DNA of 38,666 nucleotides. It comes from Draconibacterium sp. GTDB taxonomy: Bacteria; Bacteroidota; Bacteroidia; Bacteroidales; Prolixibacteraceae. Below the pieces are notes generated by a model, which saw nothing but the letters and a program-made list of their open reading frames with translations, did not search any database and was not told where the DNA came from. This document shows, piece by piece, positions 24,623 through 34,177 of this stretch. Where the stretch lies: the NCBI GenBank assembly GCA_011620585.1, contig WOYV01000129.1, positions 1 through 38,666 of the forward strand. The letters are read 5' to 3'. Within the stretch, counting starts at the first letter, position 1; each line of letters starts with the position of its first letter. The position numbers were made by a program, and so were the translations under genes.

Positions 24623-25321
24623 TTAAGATTTTTTCTTTTTTAAGAATTCTTCGTATCTGGTAAAATCATCAATAAGCATTTTCTCCAATCCTTTACTGGT
24701 AATGGTACCACCCGAAATTCCGTCGACTTTGTGTTCTGCAGGAGCTTCTTGTCCAACTTTGGCAACAATAATCGAATACAAGTCGCCTTTGTTGTCGAAG
24801 ATAGTCTTTCCAATAAATTGTTTTTCAAATGCTTCTGTGGAAATTTCCGCACCCAGACCGGGTGTTTCTCCTTCGTGGTCGAAGTTGGCACCGTAAATGG
24901 TGTTCATGTCTTCGTTAAGCGAAACATAGCCCCAGATAGGTCCCCAAAGACCTGTTCCTCTAACTGGCAGAACATATTTTAAGCCCGCATCGGTTTTACA
25001 TTCGAAAACCGGAAGGATCATTTCGTCGTTGCTTTTTGCGTGTTCTTTTTTCAAATCAACGCTAAAGGCATCGCCGTCAACTTGTTCGCCTTTTGAATTA
25101 ACCACATATTGGTTAACTATTTTTTCATTATAGATTTTATCAGCGTCAGCAACAGTGCTTGTAATGTTTATTGAGGCAAGTATGCTTTGCTTTTTCTCGA
25201 TTTCACGATTTCTGACTTGATTTGGTTTTAGCGCCATTGAAACAGAGGCCAGAATGGCAGCTACCAGGATTACCATAATTGCTGCGTATAAAACTGTGTA
25301 TGTATTACCGTTTCTGTTCAT
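24623..25321 (-). CDS. nqrC: Na+-NQR subunit C (covalent FMN)
   Basis: This 232-residue subunit has one N-terminal membrane helix (about 8-30) and a periplasmic FMN domain. The flavin attachment motif is DGISGGTITSKG, with the FMN-bearing Thr at about residue 206. In other species the motif is usually SGAT; here Ala is replaced by Gly, a mild departure. It begins 11 bases after nqrB. Confidence 0.97.
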   Translation of the reverse strand: MNRNGNTYTVLYAAIMVILVAAILASVSMALKPNQVRNREIEKKQSILASINITSTVADADKIYNEKIVNQYVVNSKGEQVDGDAFSVDLKKEHAKSNDEMILPVFECKTDAGLKYVLPVRGTGLWGPIWGYVSLNEDMNTIYGANFDHEGETPGLGAEISTEAFEKQFIGKTIFDNKGDLYSIIVAKVGQEAPAEHKVDGISGGTITSKGLEKMLIDDFTRYEEFLKKKKS

Positions 25322-25332
25322 GATTGTAATTT

Positions 25333-26523
25333 TTAAGCAGTTTGTTCTTTAACGATTACACGTTTCAGTCTGCGTTTGATGTGACTTTTCACCACATAGT
25401 GGTCGATAAGCGGTGCAAAGGTGTTCATTAACAGAATCGATAACATCATCCCTTCGGGATATGCCGGGTTGATCACACGGATCAGTATCGCAACGAACCC
25501 GATCAGGAATCCGTAAATCCATTTTCCGGTATCGGTTTGAGCAGCCGAAACAGGATCAGTGGTCATAAAAATGGCGCCAAACATAAATCCACCAAGGATG
25601 AGATGATGCCAGAAAGGAATTCCAAAATAAACTGCACTTTCAGGAGAGAGACCTGCACTTCCTGCAAAAGCATTCAATATCAATCCCATAACTGCCCCGC
25701 CGGCAATGGTGGAAACCATAATTTTCCAGTTGCCAATTCCGGTAACGATGAGGAAAACAGCTCCAATTAAAATCGCGAGTGTAGAAGTTTCACCGATCGA
25801 TCCGGGGATCAAACCAAAGAACGCATCAGCAGCTTTGTAGGTTATGTTCCCGGCTGCTGCATCGGCCATCGGAGTTGCACCTGTGAAACCGTCAACTACT
25901 TTATCGGCATTCGAGAGCGAAACCCAAACTTTGATACCCGACATTTGAGCAGGATAGGCAAAGAAAAGGAAGGCCCGGGCAACCAGTGCAGGGTTCCAGA
26001 TGTTCATTCCGGTACCGCCAAAAACTTCCTTCCCAAAAACCACCGCGAAGGCAGTCGCTACCGCGATCATCCATAGTGGCGTTTCTATTGGCATTACAAG
26101 CGGAATCAGCATTCCCGAAACCAGGAAGCCTTCCTGTATTTCGTGGCCGCGTAATTGTGCAAACACAAATTCGATACCCAGCCCTACCACGTAAGAAACT
26201 ATGATAATGGGCAATACCTTGATCAGTCCGAAAAGGAAGATCTCAAAGAAACCGGTTGATGCCAGTTCTCCAATTGCCTTGAAGTGCTGGAATCCGGTAT
26301 TGTACATCCCCATCAAAACAGCTGGCAGCAATGCGATTACAACAATCGACATGGTACGTTTCAGATCGATGTAATCGTGAATGTGAGTACCTGTTTTCGA
26401 CGTACTTTTGGGTGTGTATAAAAATGTAAAGAATCCGTCGTGAACCGATTGGAGCCAATGATATTTGCCTCCTTTCTGAACCAGCGGTTCTGTTTTTTCA
26501 AAAAAGTTTTTTATGAATTTCAT
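25333..26523 (-). CDS. nqrB: Na+-NQR subunit B (covalent FMN, riboflavin)
   Basis: This 396-residue membrane subunit has about ten helices and is a core of the sodium pathway. The covalent FMN site is DGFTGATPMA (Thr217). Other marks include PLVMPIETPLWM and the segment FMTTDPVSAAQTD. A 103-base gap separates it from nqrA upstream, larger than the other gaps in the operon; I see no terminator in that gap. Confidence 0.97.
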   Translation of the reverse strand: MKFIKNFFEKTEPLVQKGGKYHWLQSVHDGFFTFLYTPKSTSKTGTHIHDYIDLKRTMSIVVIALLPAVLMGMYNTGFQHFKAIGELASTGFFEIFLFGLIKVLPIIIVSYVVGLGIEFVFAQLRGHEIQEGFLVSGMLIPLVMPIETPLWMIAVATAFAVVFGKEVFGGTGMNIWNPALVARAFLFFAYPAQMSGIKVWVSLSNADKVVDGFTGATPMADAAAGNITYKAADAFFGLIPGSIGETSTLAILIGAVFLIVTGIGNWKIMVSTIAGGAVMGLILNAFAGSAGLSPESAVYFGIPFWHHLILGGFMFGAIFMTTDPVSAAQTDTGKWIYGFLIGFVAILIRVINPAYPEGMMLSILLMNTFAPLIDHYVVKSHIKRRLKRVIVKEQTA

Positions 26524-26626
26524 TTCACTAAATGTTTACATTTCAATGTATTCAAAGTAACTCGAGTAATTTTTCCTGTGCTAATACTTTTTGTGTTTTT
26601 CTGAAAAGTTGGAAATCAGTATTTGA

Positions 26627-27973
26627 TTAACCCAGTTCCTTTATCATCAGGTTGATACCTTCTCGCAGGATTTTCTGAACTTCAATTTTCGAAGTGCAGG
26701 CATATTCACATAGTGCAAGGTCTTCCTCGATCACTTCGTAAATTCCGAGTTGCTCCATTTTGTCGATGTCGTTAACCAAAACTGCTTTCAATAAATGAAC
26801 CGGCAGAATATCCATGGGGACAAGCTTTTCGTACTGTCCCGACATTACAAACGCGCGTTCGCCACCGTGCAAATTGGCATTGAGTGTGTATTCCTTTTTA
26901 GGGAAGAGTTTTCCGAAGAAGGTTTTTGATGCACTGAATTTGTTAAATCCGGGGTCGGCCCAGCCAACAAATTCATATTCGTCGCCTTCAGGAATCACCG
27001 TAATCATATTGTCATATAAACCACAATAATTCTGTGTTTTTAATTTGTTCCCTGTAAGTACATTGCCACCAATAATACGCAGGTTGTAATCGGCCTCCAC
27101 CAGTTTACCTCCAACGATTGCCGAAACCGGAGCGCCAACAATAGTCTGGTAATATTTCGGAGCGCTAACTTCAGAACCTGCCAAAGCAACTGTCCGGGTC
27201 ATATCTACTTCTCCTTTTTCGAACAAGCGGCCAATGAATAACACATCCTGAACGTTGACCGTCCAAACAACTTCGCCTTTATTGAGCGGGCGGGTGTTCG
27301 CGATCTGGACCCCAACGTTTCCGGCCGGATGAGGACCATCGAAGGTGTTGATCTCAACGTTTTTAACTGTGGTGAATGCCGAACCGCTATTTACTCCCAG
27401 GAACACTTTCCCTTCCGTAAGTTTTGCCAGTGCGTTCACACCGGTTTGAAAGGTGTTCATTTGGCCTTCGAGTACAAAATTGTAATCGGGAGCCAATGGC
27501 GCAGTGTCGAAAGTTGAGATGTAAATTGCGAGTGGCTTTTGATCGGGCAAAGCGATCACACCGTACGGACGTTTTTTGATAAACGGCCACAACCCACTTT
27601 TAAGGATTTGCTCTTTTACCTCTTCCCCCGATAAATTGCCTGGATCGGCTTTCTTAAACGTAACAGAACCTGCACTTTTAGAAGTTTCTATTACAATTTC
27701 CAAAATTTTGCGACGTTCGCCACGATTGATGGAAAGCACTTTCCCTCCGTAAGGAGCAGTGAAAACAATCTCAGGGTGGTATTTGTCGTAGAACAAGGCA
27801 TCACCGGCTTTTACCTCGGCATCAGCCTTAACACTAAGTTTTGGAGTAAGTCCCGGGAAATCGGTTGGTTTTAGAGCTACTGTTGCCGGAACCGGCAATT
27901 TTTCGAGTACCTTTTCGGCACTTCCTTTTAGCTTAATATTCAGCCCTTTTTTTAACCTAATCACTTCTGACAT
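26627..27973 (-). CDS. nqrA: Na+-NQR subunit A
   Basis: This 448-residue cytoplasmic-side subunit is the first gene of the operon. It begins MSEVIRLKKGLNIKLKG and has no membrane helix; features such as VFTAPYGGKVLSINRGERR and ALAGSEVSAPKYYQTIVG match the family. It contributes to quinone binding in the complex, which couples NADH:quinone oxidoreduction to sodium export. A consensus Bacteroidota promoter lies just upstream. Confidence 0.97.
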   Translation of the reverse strand: MSEVIRLKKGLNIKLKGSAEKVLEKLPVPATVALKPTDFPGLTPKLSVKADAEVKAGDALFYDKYHPEIVFTAPYGGKVLSINRGERRKILEIVIETSKSAGSVTFKKADPGNLSGEEVKEQILKSGLWPFIKKRPYGVIALPDQKPLAIYISTFDTAPLAPDYNFVLEGQMNTFQTGVNALAKLTEGKVFLGVNSGSAFTTVKNVEINTFDGPHPAGNVGVQIANTRPLNKGEVVWTVNVQDVLFIGRLFEKGEVDMTRTVALAGSEVSAPKYYQTIVGAPVSAIVGGKLVEADYNLRIIGGNVLTGNKLKTQNYCGLYDNMITVIPEGDEYEFVGWADPGFNKFSASKTFFGKLFPKKEYTLNANLHGGERAFVMSGQYEKLVPMDILPVHLLKAVLVNDIDKMEQLGIYEVIEEDLALCEYACTSKIEVQKILREGINLMIKELG

Positions 27974-28005
27974 ATTGAATTAAGACTAATATTTATTTAA
28001 GGTGG

Positions 28006-28035
28006 CAAAAGTAATAATTAATTGCTGTTCGACAA
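28006..28035 (-). promoter_or_regulatory. Consensus Bacteroidota promoter of nqrABCDEF
   Basis: On the minus strand TTG (28035-28033) is followed by a 19-base spacer and TACTTTTG (28013-28006), a full match to the TTG-N19-TAnnTTTG pattern of the Bacteroidota housekeeping sigma factor. The predicted transcript begins about 25 bases before the nqrA start codon. Confidence 0.7.
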
Positions 28036-28216
28036 TGATTAACATTAAAGACTTATTATGAAAATATAGAAATAGATTAATATATAAATGGTTGAATTTT
28101 AAGACCATTTTTATAAAGTGGTGATTACGTGGAATAAATGTTGAGCTTTTCAGATTATTTTAACAATTTTGACGTTATTTTAGAAAGGATATAAATTACC
28201 AGGGTAAGTTAAATTT

Positions 28217-29530
28217 ATGGTTTTCAGAAATTCCGTTAGAAAGTTGAGTTTGCAGATGTGCTTGGTTTTGGCCTCGATATTTATGGTTCATCATGCAAAT
28301 GCACAAAAAGAGAATTTTTATTACGAAACGGCGGTGTATCGCGAAGAGATTAAAACAGCATTGATGTTTCGACAAGGTTTCGAACTTTCGAACCCGGTAA
28401 TTGGGTTGAATGAAAACCAAAAACTGGTTATGAAGTTTGACGAATTGTCGAGTGATGTAAAGGATTTTTACTACACCATTATACATTGCGATGCCGACTG
28501 GAAGGAAAGTTATATCCCGCAATCCGATTATCTCGATGGATTTCCTGAAAATCCGGTCGACGATTATGCAATGTCGTTTAATACTACCTTTTCGTATGTA
28601 AATTACAGGATAGTTTTACCAAACGAGCATGTTCGTTTTAAAGTTTCAGGAAATTATGTGTTGGTGGTGTACGAAGACAGCGACAAGGAAAAAATTGTGT
28701 TGACGCAGCGTTTTCAGGTTTACGAAACCTCCGTTTCTATTTCGGGCACGGTACGGCGCGCTACCAACGACGCTTTTAAGGGCGAAAGCCAGGAAGTTGA
28801 TTTTACTGTTTATCATCCGAACCTGGGTATTCTAAACCCACGCGAAGAAGTGAAGGTGGTTATCATGCAAAACTACCGCTGGGACAATGCCATTTCCAAC
28901 CTGAAACCACTTTATATCCGCGACGGAGAATTGATTTACGATTACAACCGTGAGAACGTATTTAAAGCCGGAAACGAATTCCGCTACTTCGACATCAGGA
29001 CTAACCGAATGAATGGCGAGAATGTGTTTGCCACTGATTTTCTCAGGCCTTATTTTCATAAAACACTTACTCCTGATGAAATTCGAACGAATAAAAATTT
29101 CTTTCAGTACAAGGAAATGAACGGGAAATATACGGTAGAAAGCCAGGAACAGGAAGTGAGGGATTTTGATACAGAATGCGACTACGATTTTGTACATTTT
29201 ACCTTGCCGATGGAATCGCCATTGATAGGGGGGAGCGTGAATGTTTTTGGGGCGCTAACACAGTGGAATGCCAACAAAGGCAACGAAATGACCTATAATT
29301 TTACCGAAAGCCAATACGAATTGACACTTTTGCTTAAACAGGGATATTACAATTATATATACGTTTATGTTCCGCAAGGCGCACGTGTTGCGGATCATAC
29401 CAATATCGAAGGTAGTTTCTGGGAAACCGAAAATGATTACCAGGTTTTTGTGTATTACCGCGACTTAGCAGGTAGATATGATCGCCTTGTTGGTTATACT
29501 TTATTGAATTCGGTGACAAATCGGTACTAA
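28217..29530 (+). CDS. DUF5103 / type IX secretion plug-family protein
   Basis: This 437-residue secreted protein has a signal peptide (1-29, ending HHANAQ), then beta-rich domains. Family marks are FYYETAVYREEIKTALMF, FYYTIIHCDADWKESYIPQS and NTTFSYVNYRIVLPN, which I recall as the N-terminal DUF5103 domain. In Flavobacterium the T9SS protein called Plug belongs to this family and closes the periplasmic side of the SprA pore when no substrate is there. It stands alone, divergent from nqrA, not beside other secretion genes. It supports a type IX secretion system in this organism. Confidence 0.82.
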   Translation: MVFRNSVRKLSLQMCLVLASIFMVHHANAQKENFYYETAVYREEIKTALMFRQGFELSNPVIGLNENQKLVMKFDELSSDVKDFYYTIIHCDADWKESYIPQSDYLDGFPENPVDDYAMSFNTTFSYVNYRIVLPNEHVRFKVSGNYVLVVYEDSDKEKIVLTQRFQVYETSVSISGTVRRATNDAFKGESQEVDFTVYHPNLGILNPREEVKVVIMQNYRWDNAISNLKPLYIRDGELIYDYNRENVFKAGNEFRYFDIRTNRMNGENVFATDFLRPYFHKTLTPDEIRTNKNFFQYKEMNGKYTVESQEQEVRDFDTECDYDFVHFTLPMESPLIGGSVNVFGALTQWNANKGNEMTYNFTESQYELTLLLKQGYYNYIYVYVPQGARVADHTNIEGSFWETENDYQVFVYYRDLAGRYDRLVGYTLLNSVTNRY

Positions 29531-29629
29531 AAGCATAAAAGCTAATAACAAAATAGTTGCCGGGTTAAGCAATCTCACCGACATTTCTTTCGGGAAGTAA
29601 CTATGAGTATCTGCTAATTGAAAGAGTTT

Positions 29630-31711
29630 TTATTTTACAAGCATCATATAACCTTTCCCATTATGGAAGGGAAGGCTGAACCAGAATTCGGTTCCTTTGT
29701 CCACCTTCGATTCAAATTGAAGTTCGCCGCCTAAAAGGGCAACGTAATGCTGTGCAATGGATAACCCGATGCCTGAACCGGAAGTTGTTTGATTAATTGA
29801 GTTACTAACCCGGTAGAAACGGCTAAAAATATTTTCGAATTCTTCTTTCGGAATGCCAATACCGGTGTCACTAATCGTAAATTTTACGAAATCGTTGCGA
29901 ATCATTTCATACCCAAAAGTAACCGTACCTGCCAGTGTATATTTTAATGCGTTGTCGAGCAGGATGATTAAGGTTTCCTTTAAAAGATCGGCGTCTGTTT
30001 CAAAACCGAATTCAGGCGTTTGTACATCGAGGTTCAAACGTAAGCGTAGATCCTTTGAATCGGGAATATTGGGCGAGAATTTATTGTAAATATCACGAAC
30101 CAGCGAATTAACTTTACAGAATTCGTTCTTCACGTCGATACTTTCTGTTTCGATCTTCGAAAGATGGATGGTGTTATCGATCATGTTGATCAGTTGTTTC
30201 CCATTTTCAGTAATTGCATCGGTTAGTTCCAATCGTTCGAAAGGTGCCATGTCGGCATCAGACAGCATCCGGGTAAAATGGGTGATGATGTTCATCGGAG
30301 TACGAATCTCGTGTGAAAGATTGGAGAGGAAAGCCGATTTTAAACGATCTGATTCTTCAGCCCGTTTCAGCGCTTTTTCAAGGGAAAATTCAGCAGTTTT
30401 TCGTTTTGTAATATCACGAGCAATCGAAATTACTGACTGTGAACTTAATTTTGCAAGCCGCATTTCGAACATAAAAGTCCCGTTCGGAGTATTTAGCGAA
30501 TATTCTATACTTTCTATCGAATCGGTTTTTATACAGGTTTGAATACAGGTATATATTTTGTTGGCCAGGCTGTCGGGGAAACCGGCGTCAAAAATCGAAC
30601 TTCCGATAATGTTCACATCTTCCATTTTAAAGAGGCCGCTTTCCTTGATCACAAAATCTTCGTAAACCCCATCTTTATCAATCACAAAGAAAATGTCGGG
30701 AATAGCTTCGAGCAGCACTTTATACTTCCGCTTGCTGGCCTCAAGTTCGGCAAGTTTCTCTTTTACTTTTGTAATGTTTTCAAAAATAAGATAGTACAGG
30801 TTGTAGCTCGGATTGATTACCTGGATTTTAAACCATTTGTCCATATCACTGGCATGGAATTCGCTGGTTTTTCGGCGATTAAAAAGCAGTAATTTATTTA
30901 CGTCGAGCTTTCCCTTAAAAATGAGATTGAAAACGTATTCTGCTTCCTGGCCTTGAACTTCGTGAAGGTTTCGTTTAAATTCCGATTCAAAGGCATTGTT
31001 CACCTTATCAACTATCAGTTTCACCACGTTGCCGTCTTCATCCCGTTCGGCTACAATTCGGCTTATCATAAATGGCGAACCCTGTAAAGCACGGTTCAAA
31101 CTAACCTGTTGTTCCTGTAGCGATTCGCTTAATTTTACCGAAATACCAATCAGTTTTCGTCGTAGAAAAAAGGTAGGGATAAAAAAGGCCAGTAATATAA
31201 AATACGGGTTGATAGCCAATGGCTCGAAATAGGTAAATGAATCCTGCAGATGATCGGCCATGAATAAGTGGCCCGAAACACTGAGCAATGCAAGCAGAAA
31301 AAAAAGTATTATCCGGGCTTCATCGCGTGTGAAAAAATACAGGAACAATAATCCGGCAATCATCCACCAGGTTGTAAAATGTACCGTTTCGATGGGTGGT
31401 AAATGTGCGCTGAATTCAGAAATGTAATATCCATAAATAAATACCGGCAGCATAAATACCAGGTTAATGGCACAGTTCGAACGTCCATTCAGCGTACAAA
31501 TTACAGCCAGTACCGAAGCAAAAAACAAAAGCAAATCGCAAATAACACAAAGTATTGATTGAGGAAAAATAAGGTGACTGATGATGATCAATAAAATAAT
31601 AAAACCTGATGTGGACCACACACCAAGAAGACTAAAAAGCTGTTTCTGTTTTTCGCGTGGAAATTCGGCCCAGAACTGCTTGTTTACTATATTAAATAAT
31701 CTTGTTAACAA
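29630..31711 (-). CDS. Membrane histidine kinase with PAS-like domains
   Basis: This 693-residue kinase has about six N-terminal membrane helices (about 30-190), two PAS-like parts (about 205-315 and 325-440; the second contains EAIPDIFFVIDKDGVYED and ISIARDITKRK), then HisKA with LSNLSHEIRTPMN (phospho-His about residue 467) and HATPase (LLDNALKYT; DTGIGIPKEE; GSGIGLSIAQHY). No receiver domain and no response regulator gene is adjacent, so the partner is unknown. The start is a TTG at 31711, with a TATTTTTG -7 box on the minus strand at 31759-31752. Confidence 0.93.
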   Translation of the reverse strand: MLTRLFNIVNKQFWAEFPREKQKQLFSLLGVWSTSGFIILLIIISHLIFPQSILCVICDLLLFFASVLAVICTLNGRSNCAINLVFMLPVFIYGYYISEFSAHLPPIETVHFTTWWMIAGLLFLYFFTRDEARIILFFLLALLSVSGHLFMADHLQDSFTYFEPLAINPYFILLAFFIPTFFLRRKLIGISVKLSESLQEQQVSLNRALQGSPFMISRIVAERDEDGNVVKLIVDKVNNAFESEFKRNLHEVQGQEAEYVFNLIFKGKLDVNKLLLFNRRKTSEFHASDMDKWFKIQVINPSYNLYYLIFENITKVKEKLAELEASKRKYKVLLEAIPDIFFVIDKDGVYEDFVIKESGLFKMEDVNIIGSSIFDAGFPDSLANKIYTCIQTCIKTDSIESIEYSLNTPNGTFMFEMRLAKLSSQSVISIARDITKRKTAEFSLEKALKRAEESDRLKSAFLSNLSHEIRTPMNIITHFTRMLSDADMAPFERLELTDAITENGKQLINMIDNTIHLSKIETESIDVKNEFCKVNSLVRDIYNKFSPNIPDSKDLRLRLNLDVQTPEFGFETDADLLKETLIILLDNALKYTLAGTVTFGYEMIRNDFVKFTISDTGIGIPKEEFENIFSRFYRVSNSINQTTSGSGIGLSIAQHYVALLGGELQFESKVDKGTEFWFSLPFHNGKGYMMLVK

Positions 31712-32043
31712 TATTGTAAATGTATCAAAAAAGTGATTAAAACCATTGGAACAAAAATAATTTTACATCTGAACCTTCTGATTTTCATCAACCTTCAAAA
31801 AAATATTCCGGCAATATAAAGTCGGTAACCCTTCTTAAATTCAGGCCAATAATATTAAAACATCTGAATTCGAAAAACTGACTTTTGTTTTGTTTTGAAA
31901 AAGCGGATCTATAACTTCCTGTATATCAGATTTTAGAAAAAGATATTTTTTCGTTTAGCCCTGATTTTTGTTATGATTTTAAAAGACAGAACTCTGTAGT
32001 TTTACAACATAGATTGATATTTAATTACCAAAAAAGATAAGCT
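31712..32043. other. 332-bp intergenic region before pruA
   Basis: AT-rich divergent region between the histidine kinase and pruA. It holds the kinase -7 candidate TATTTTTG (minus strand, 31759-31752) and the pruA promoter candidate at 31978-32004. I see no coding frame, RNA gene or strong inverted repeat in the rest. Confidence 0.5.
31978..32004 (+). promoter_or_regulatory. Candidate promoter of pruA
   Basis: TTG (31978-31980), 16-base spacer and TAGTTTTA (31997-32004) match the Bacteroidota -33/-7 pattern with one mismatch in the last base and a slightly short spacer. Confidence 0.45.
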
Positions 32044-33681
32044 ATGCCAAAAGGATTTTTTAATGTACCAATTGCAAAGAATGAACCGGTGTTGAGCTAC
32101 GTCCCCGGGTCTCCTGAAAGAAAGGAATTAAAAGCTAAAATTGCTGAATTACGTTCGATGGAGATCGATCAACCCATGATCATTGGAGGAAAAGAAGTGT
32201 ACACCGACCGGAAAGTGAGGATGTTTCCGCCGCATGAAATTAAACATACGCTGGGCTATTACAACCAGGGCGATGCCAGCCATGTGGAAATGGCGATCGA
32301 CGCGGCTTTGGAAGCACGCGAAAAATGGGCGAACATGTCGTGGCAACACCGTACATCTGTATTTTTGAAAGCAGCCGATTTACTCACAGGGCCTTATCGC
32401 TCAAAAATTAACGCGGCTACAATGCTGGGGCAATCAAAAAATGCTTTCCAGGCCGAAATTGACGCAGCCTGTGAACTTGCCGATTTTCTCCGTTTTGGCG
32501 TTCAGGTAATGACCGACATTTATAAAATTCAGCCCGAATCGGCAAAAGGAATGTGGAATTACAACGAATACCGTCCGTTGGAAGGATTTGTTTTCGCGCT
32601 TACCCCATTCAATTTTACCTCGATAGCAGGAAATCTTCCTGCGGCCCCTGCGCTCATGGGTAATGCAGTGGTTTGGAAACCATCGAGAACAGCCGTGTAT
32701 TCAGCCGGAGTAATCATGGAAATATTTCAGGAAGCCGGGCTCCCTGATGGTGTAATCAACCTTGTTTTTGCTTCTGGTCCTGCCACTGCTGACATTGTAT
32801 TAACGCATCCCGATTTTGCGGGAATTCATTTTACAGGTTCTACCGGTGTATTTCAGAGTATTTGGAAAACCATCGGTGAAAATATTTATAAGTATAAATC
32901 GTATCCGCGCATTGTTGGCGAAACGGGGGGTAAAGATTTCATATTTGCCGACAATACCGTAAACAAACGTGCCTTGGCAATTGCAATGCTACGTGGCGCT
33001 TTCGAATACCAGGGACAGAAATGTTCAGCAGCTTCGCGTATGTACGTTCCCGAAAGTATCTGGCCCGAAGTAAAGGAGATTTTTGGAGCTGAACTGGCAA
33101 CAGTAAAAATGGGGCCACCCGAAGATTTTACCAATTTTGTGAACGCTGTGATCGACGAATCGGCGTTTGATAAACTAAAAGGATTTATCGATCGTGCCCG
33201 TGAAGACAAAGATGCAGATGTGATTTTTGGCGGGAAATGCGATAAATCGGTTGGATATTATATCGAACCAACGGTTATCGAGGCCTACGATCCGAATTAC
33301 ATTACCATGCAGGAAGAATTGTTTGGCCCCATCCTTACTGTTTATGTTTACGACGATGAAAAACTCGACGAAACGCTCGACATTCTGGATAAAACTTCGA
33401 TTTATGCGTTAACCGGTTCAGTGATGTCACAGGATCGCTACAACATCGAGAAAATTACAAAACGTCTCGAAAATGTGGCTGGAAACTTTTATATCAACGA
33501 TAAACCAACCGGCGCTGTTGTTGGACAACAACCGTTTGGCGGCGCACGCGGATCGGGTACCGACGACAAAGCCGGTTCGATCTTTAACTTCCTTCGCTGG
33601 ACTTCGATACGCACTATTAAAGAAACCTTTTCTCCGGCAATGGATTATACATATCCAAATTTTCAGCCGGACCAGGAATAA
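32044..33681 (+). CDS. pruA: L-glutamate gamma-semialdehyde dehydrogenase
   Basis: This 545-residue NAD-dependent dehydrogenase performs the second step of proline breakdown, oxidising glutamate semialdehyde (P5C) to glutamate. Marks are TPFNFTSIAGNLPAAPALMG, the catalytic Glu in GETGGKDF (about 294) and the catalytic Cys in GQKCSAASR (about 327), then EELFGPILTVYVY. Its length and lack of a proline dehydrogenase domain match the single-function, ALDH4-like type. No putA/proline dehydrogenase gene is nearby. It may also serve arginine breakdown. Confidence 0.94.
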   Translation: MPKGFFNVPIAKNEPVLSYVPGSPERKELKAKIAELRSMEIDQPMIIGGKEVYTDRKVRMFPPHEIKHTLGYYNQGDASHVEMAIDAALEAREKWANMSWQHRTSVFLKAADLLTGPYRSKINAATMLGQSKNAFQAEIDAACELADFLRFGVQVMTDIYKIQPESAKGMWNYNEYRPLEGFVFALTPFNFTSIAGNLPAAPALMGNAVVWKPSRTAVYSAGVIMEIFQEAGLPDGVINLVFASGPATADIVLTHPDFAGIHFTGSTGVFQSIWKTIGENIYKYKSYPRIVGETGGKDFIFADNTVNKRALAIAMLRGAFEYQGQKCSAASRMYVPESIWPEVKEIFGAELATVKMGPPEDFTNFVNAVIDESAFDKLKGFIDRAREDKDADVIFGGKCDKSVGYYIEPTVIEAYDPNYITMQEELFGPILTVYVYDDEKLDETLDILDKTSIYALTGSVMSQDRYNIEKITKRLENVAGNFYINDKPTGAVVGQQPFGGARGSGTDDKAGSIFNFLRWTSIRTIKETFSPAMDYTYPNFQPDQE

Positions 33682-33709
33682 TATTACCAACGTAAAGTTG
33701 TTTATAAAG

Positions 33710-33740
33710 AGAGAGTGATATTTATAACACTCTCTTTTTT
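33710..33740 (+). terminator. Terminator after pruA
   Basis: AGAGAGTG (33710-33717) pairs with CACTCTCT (33728-33735) across a ten-base AT loop, and the T run continues to 33742. It separates pruA from the FtsB-like gene. Confidence 0.8.
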
Positions 33741-33765
33741 TTGCGGTGCAGGAAAACTACTTTTG
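33736..33765 (+). promoter_or_regulatory. Candidate promoter of the FtsB-like gene
   Basis: TACTTTTG (33758-33765) matches TAnnTTTG fully; the -33 side is a T run ending in TTG (33741-33743), spacer 14 to 18 bases depending on which T's count. The transcript would start about ten bases before the ATG at 33782. Confidence 0.45.
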
Positions 33766-33781
33766 TAACAAATTCATTTCA

Positions 33782-34090
33782 ATGAAAAAGGATCTTTTAA
33801 AATCGGGTGCATTCAAAATCCTCAGTAATAAATTTGTGATTGCTTCGGTGGTTTTTGCCGCATGGATTCTTTTCTTTGATGAAAACAGCATTTCCCGTCA
33901 CCTGAGAGACCGTAAGCAATTAAGCGAAATGGTGCAGCAAAAAGCATACTACGAAAAGAGGATTGCAGCCGACAGGGAAAAATTTGAAGAACTTCACAAA
34001 GGAAAAGCCGAACTCGAAAAATTTGCCCGCGAACAATACTACATGTCGAAACCCGACGAAGATGTTTTTATCGTTGTAGAAGAAAATTAA
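33782..34090 (+). CDS. FtsB/DivIC-family septum protein
   Basis: This 102-residue protein has a short cytoplasmic N-terminus, a membrane helix (about 18-32, FVIASVVFAAWILFF) and a periplasmic coiled coil (about 40-85) that ends in the family motif EKFAREQYYMSKPDEDVFIV. Members form the FtsB-FtsL-FtsQ (DivIC) complex that activates septal wall synthesis. I placed the start at the ATG at 33782, giving the usual MKKD... opening; an upstream ATG at 33746 lies inside the promoter. Confidence 0.88.
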   Translation: MKKDLLKSGAFKILSNKFVIASVVFAAWILFFDENSISRHLRDRKQLSEMVQQKAYYEKRIAADREKFEELHKGKAELEKFAREQYYMSKPDEDVFIVVEEN

Positions 34091-34177
34091 AAACAATTCC
34101 TTTTTTCATTCGTTCTATTTTGTAAACAAAAAATTGCTGTTTGATGTAAAGCAGAAATTTCATATATTGTTGTTGCG

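Noticed and set aside
26524-26626. Riboswitch or terminator in the nqrA-nqrB gap
   Set aside because: I found no strong stem or T-tract, so nothing beyond an unusually long spacer can be claimed.
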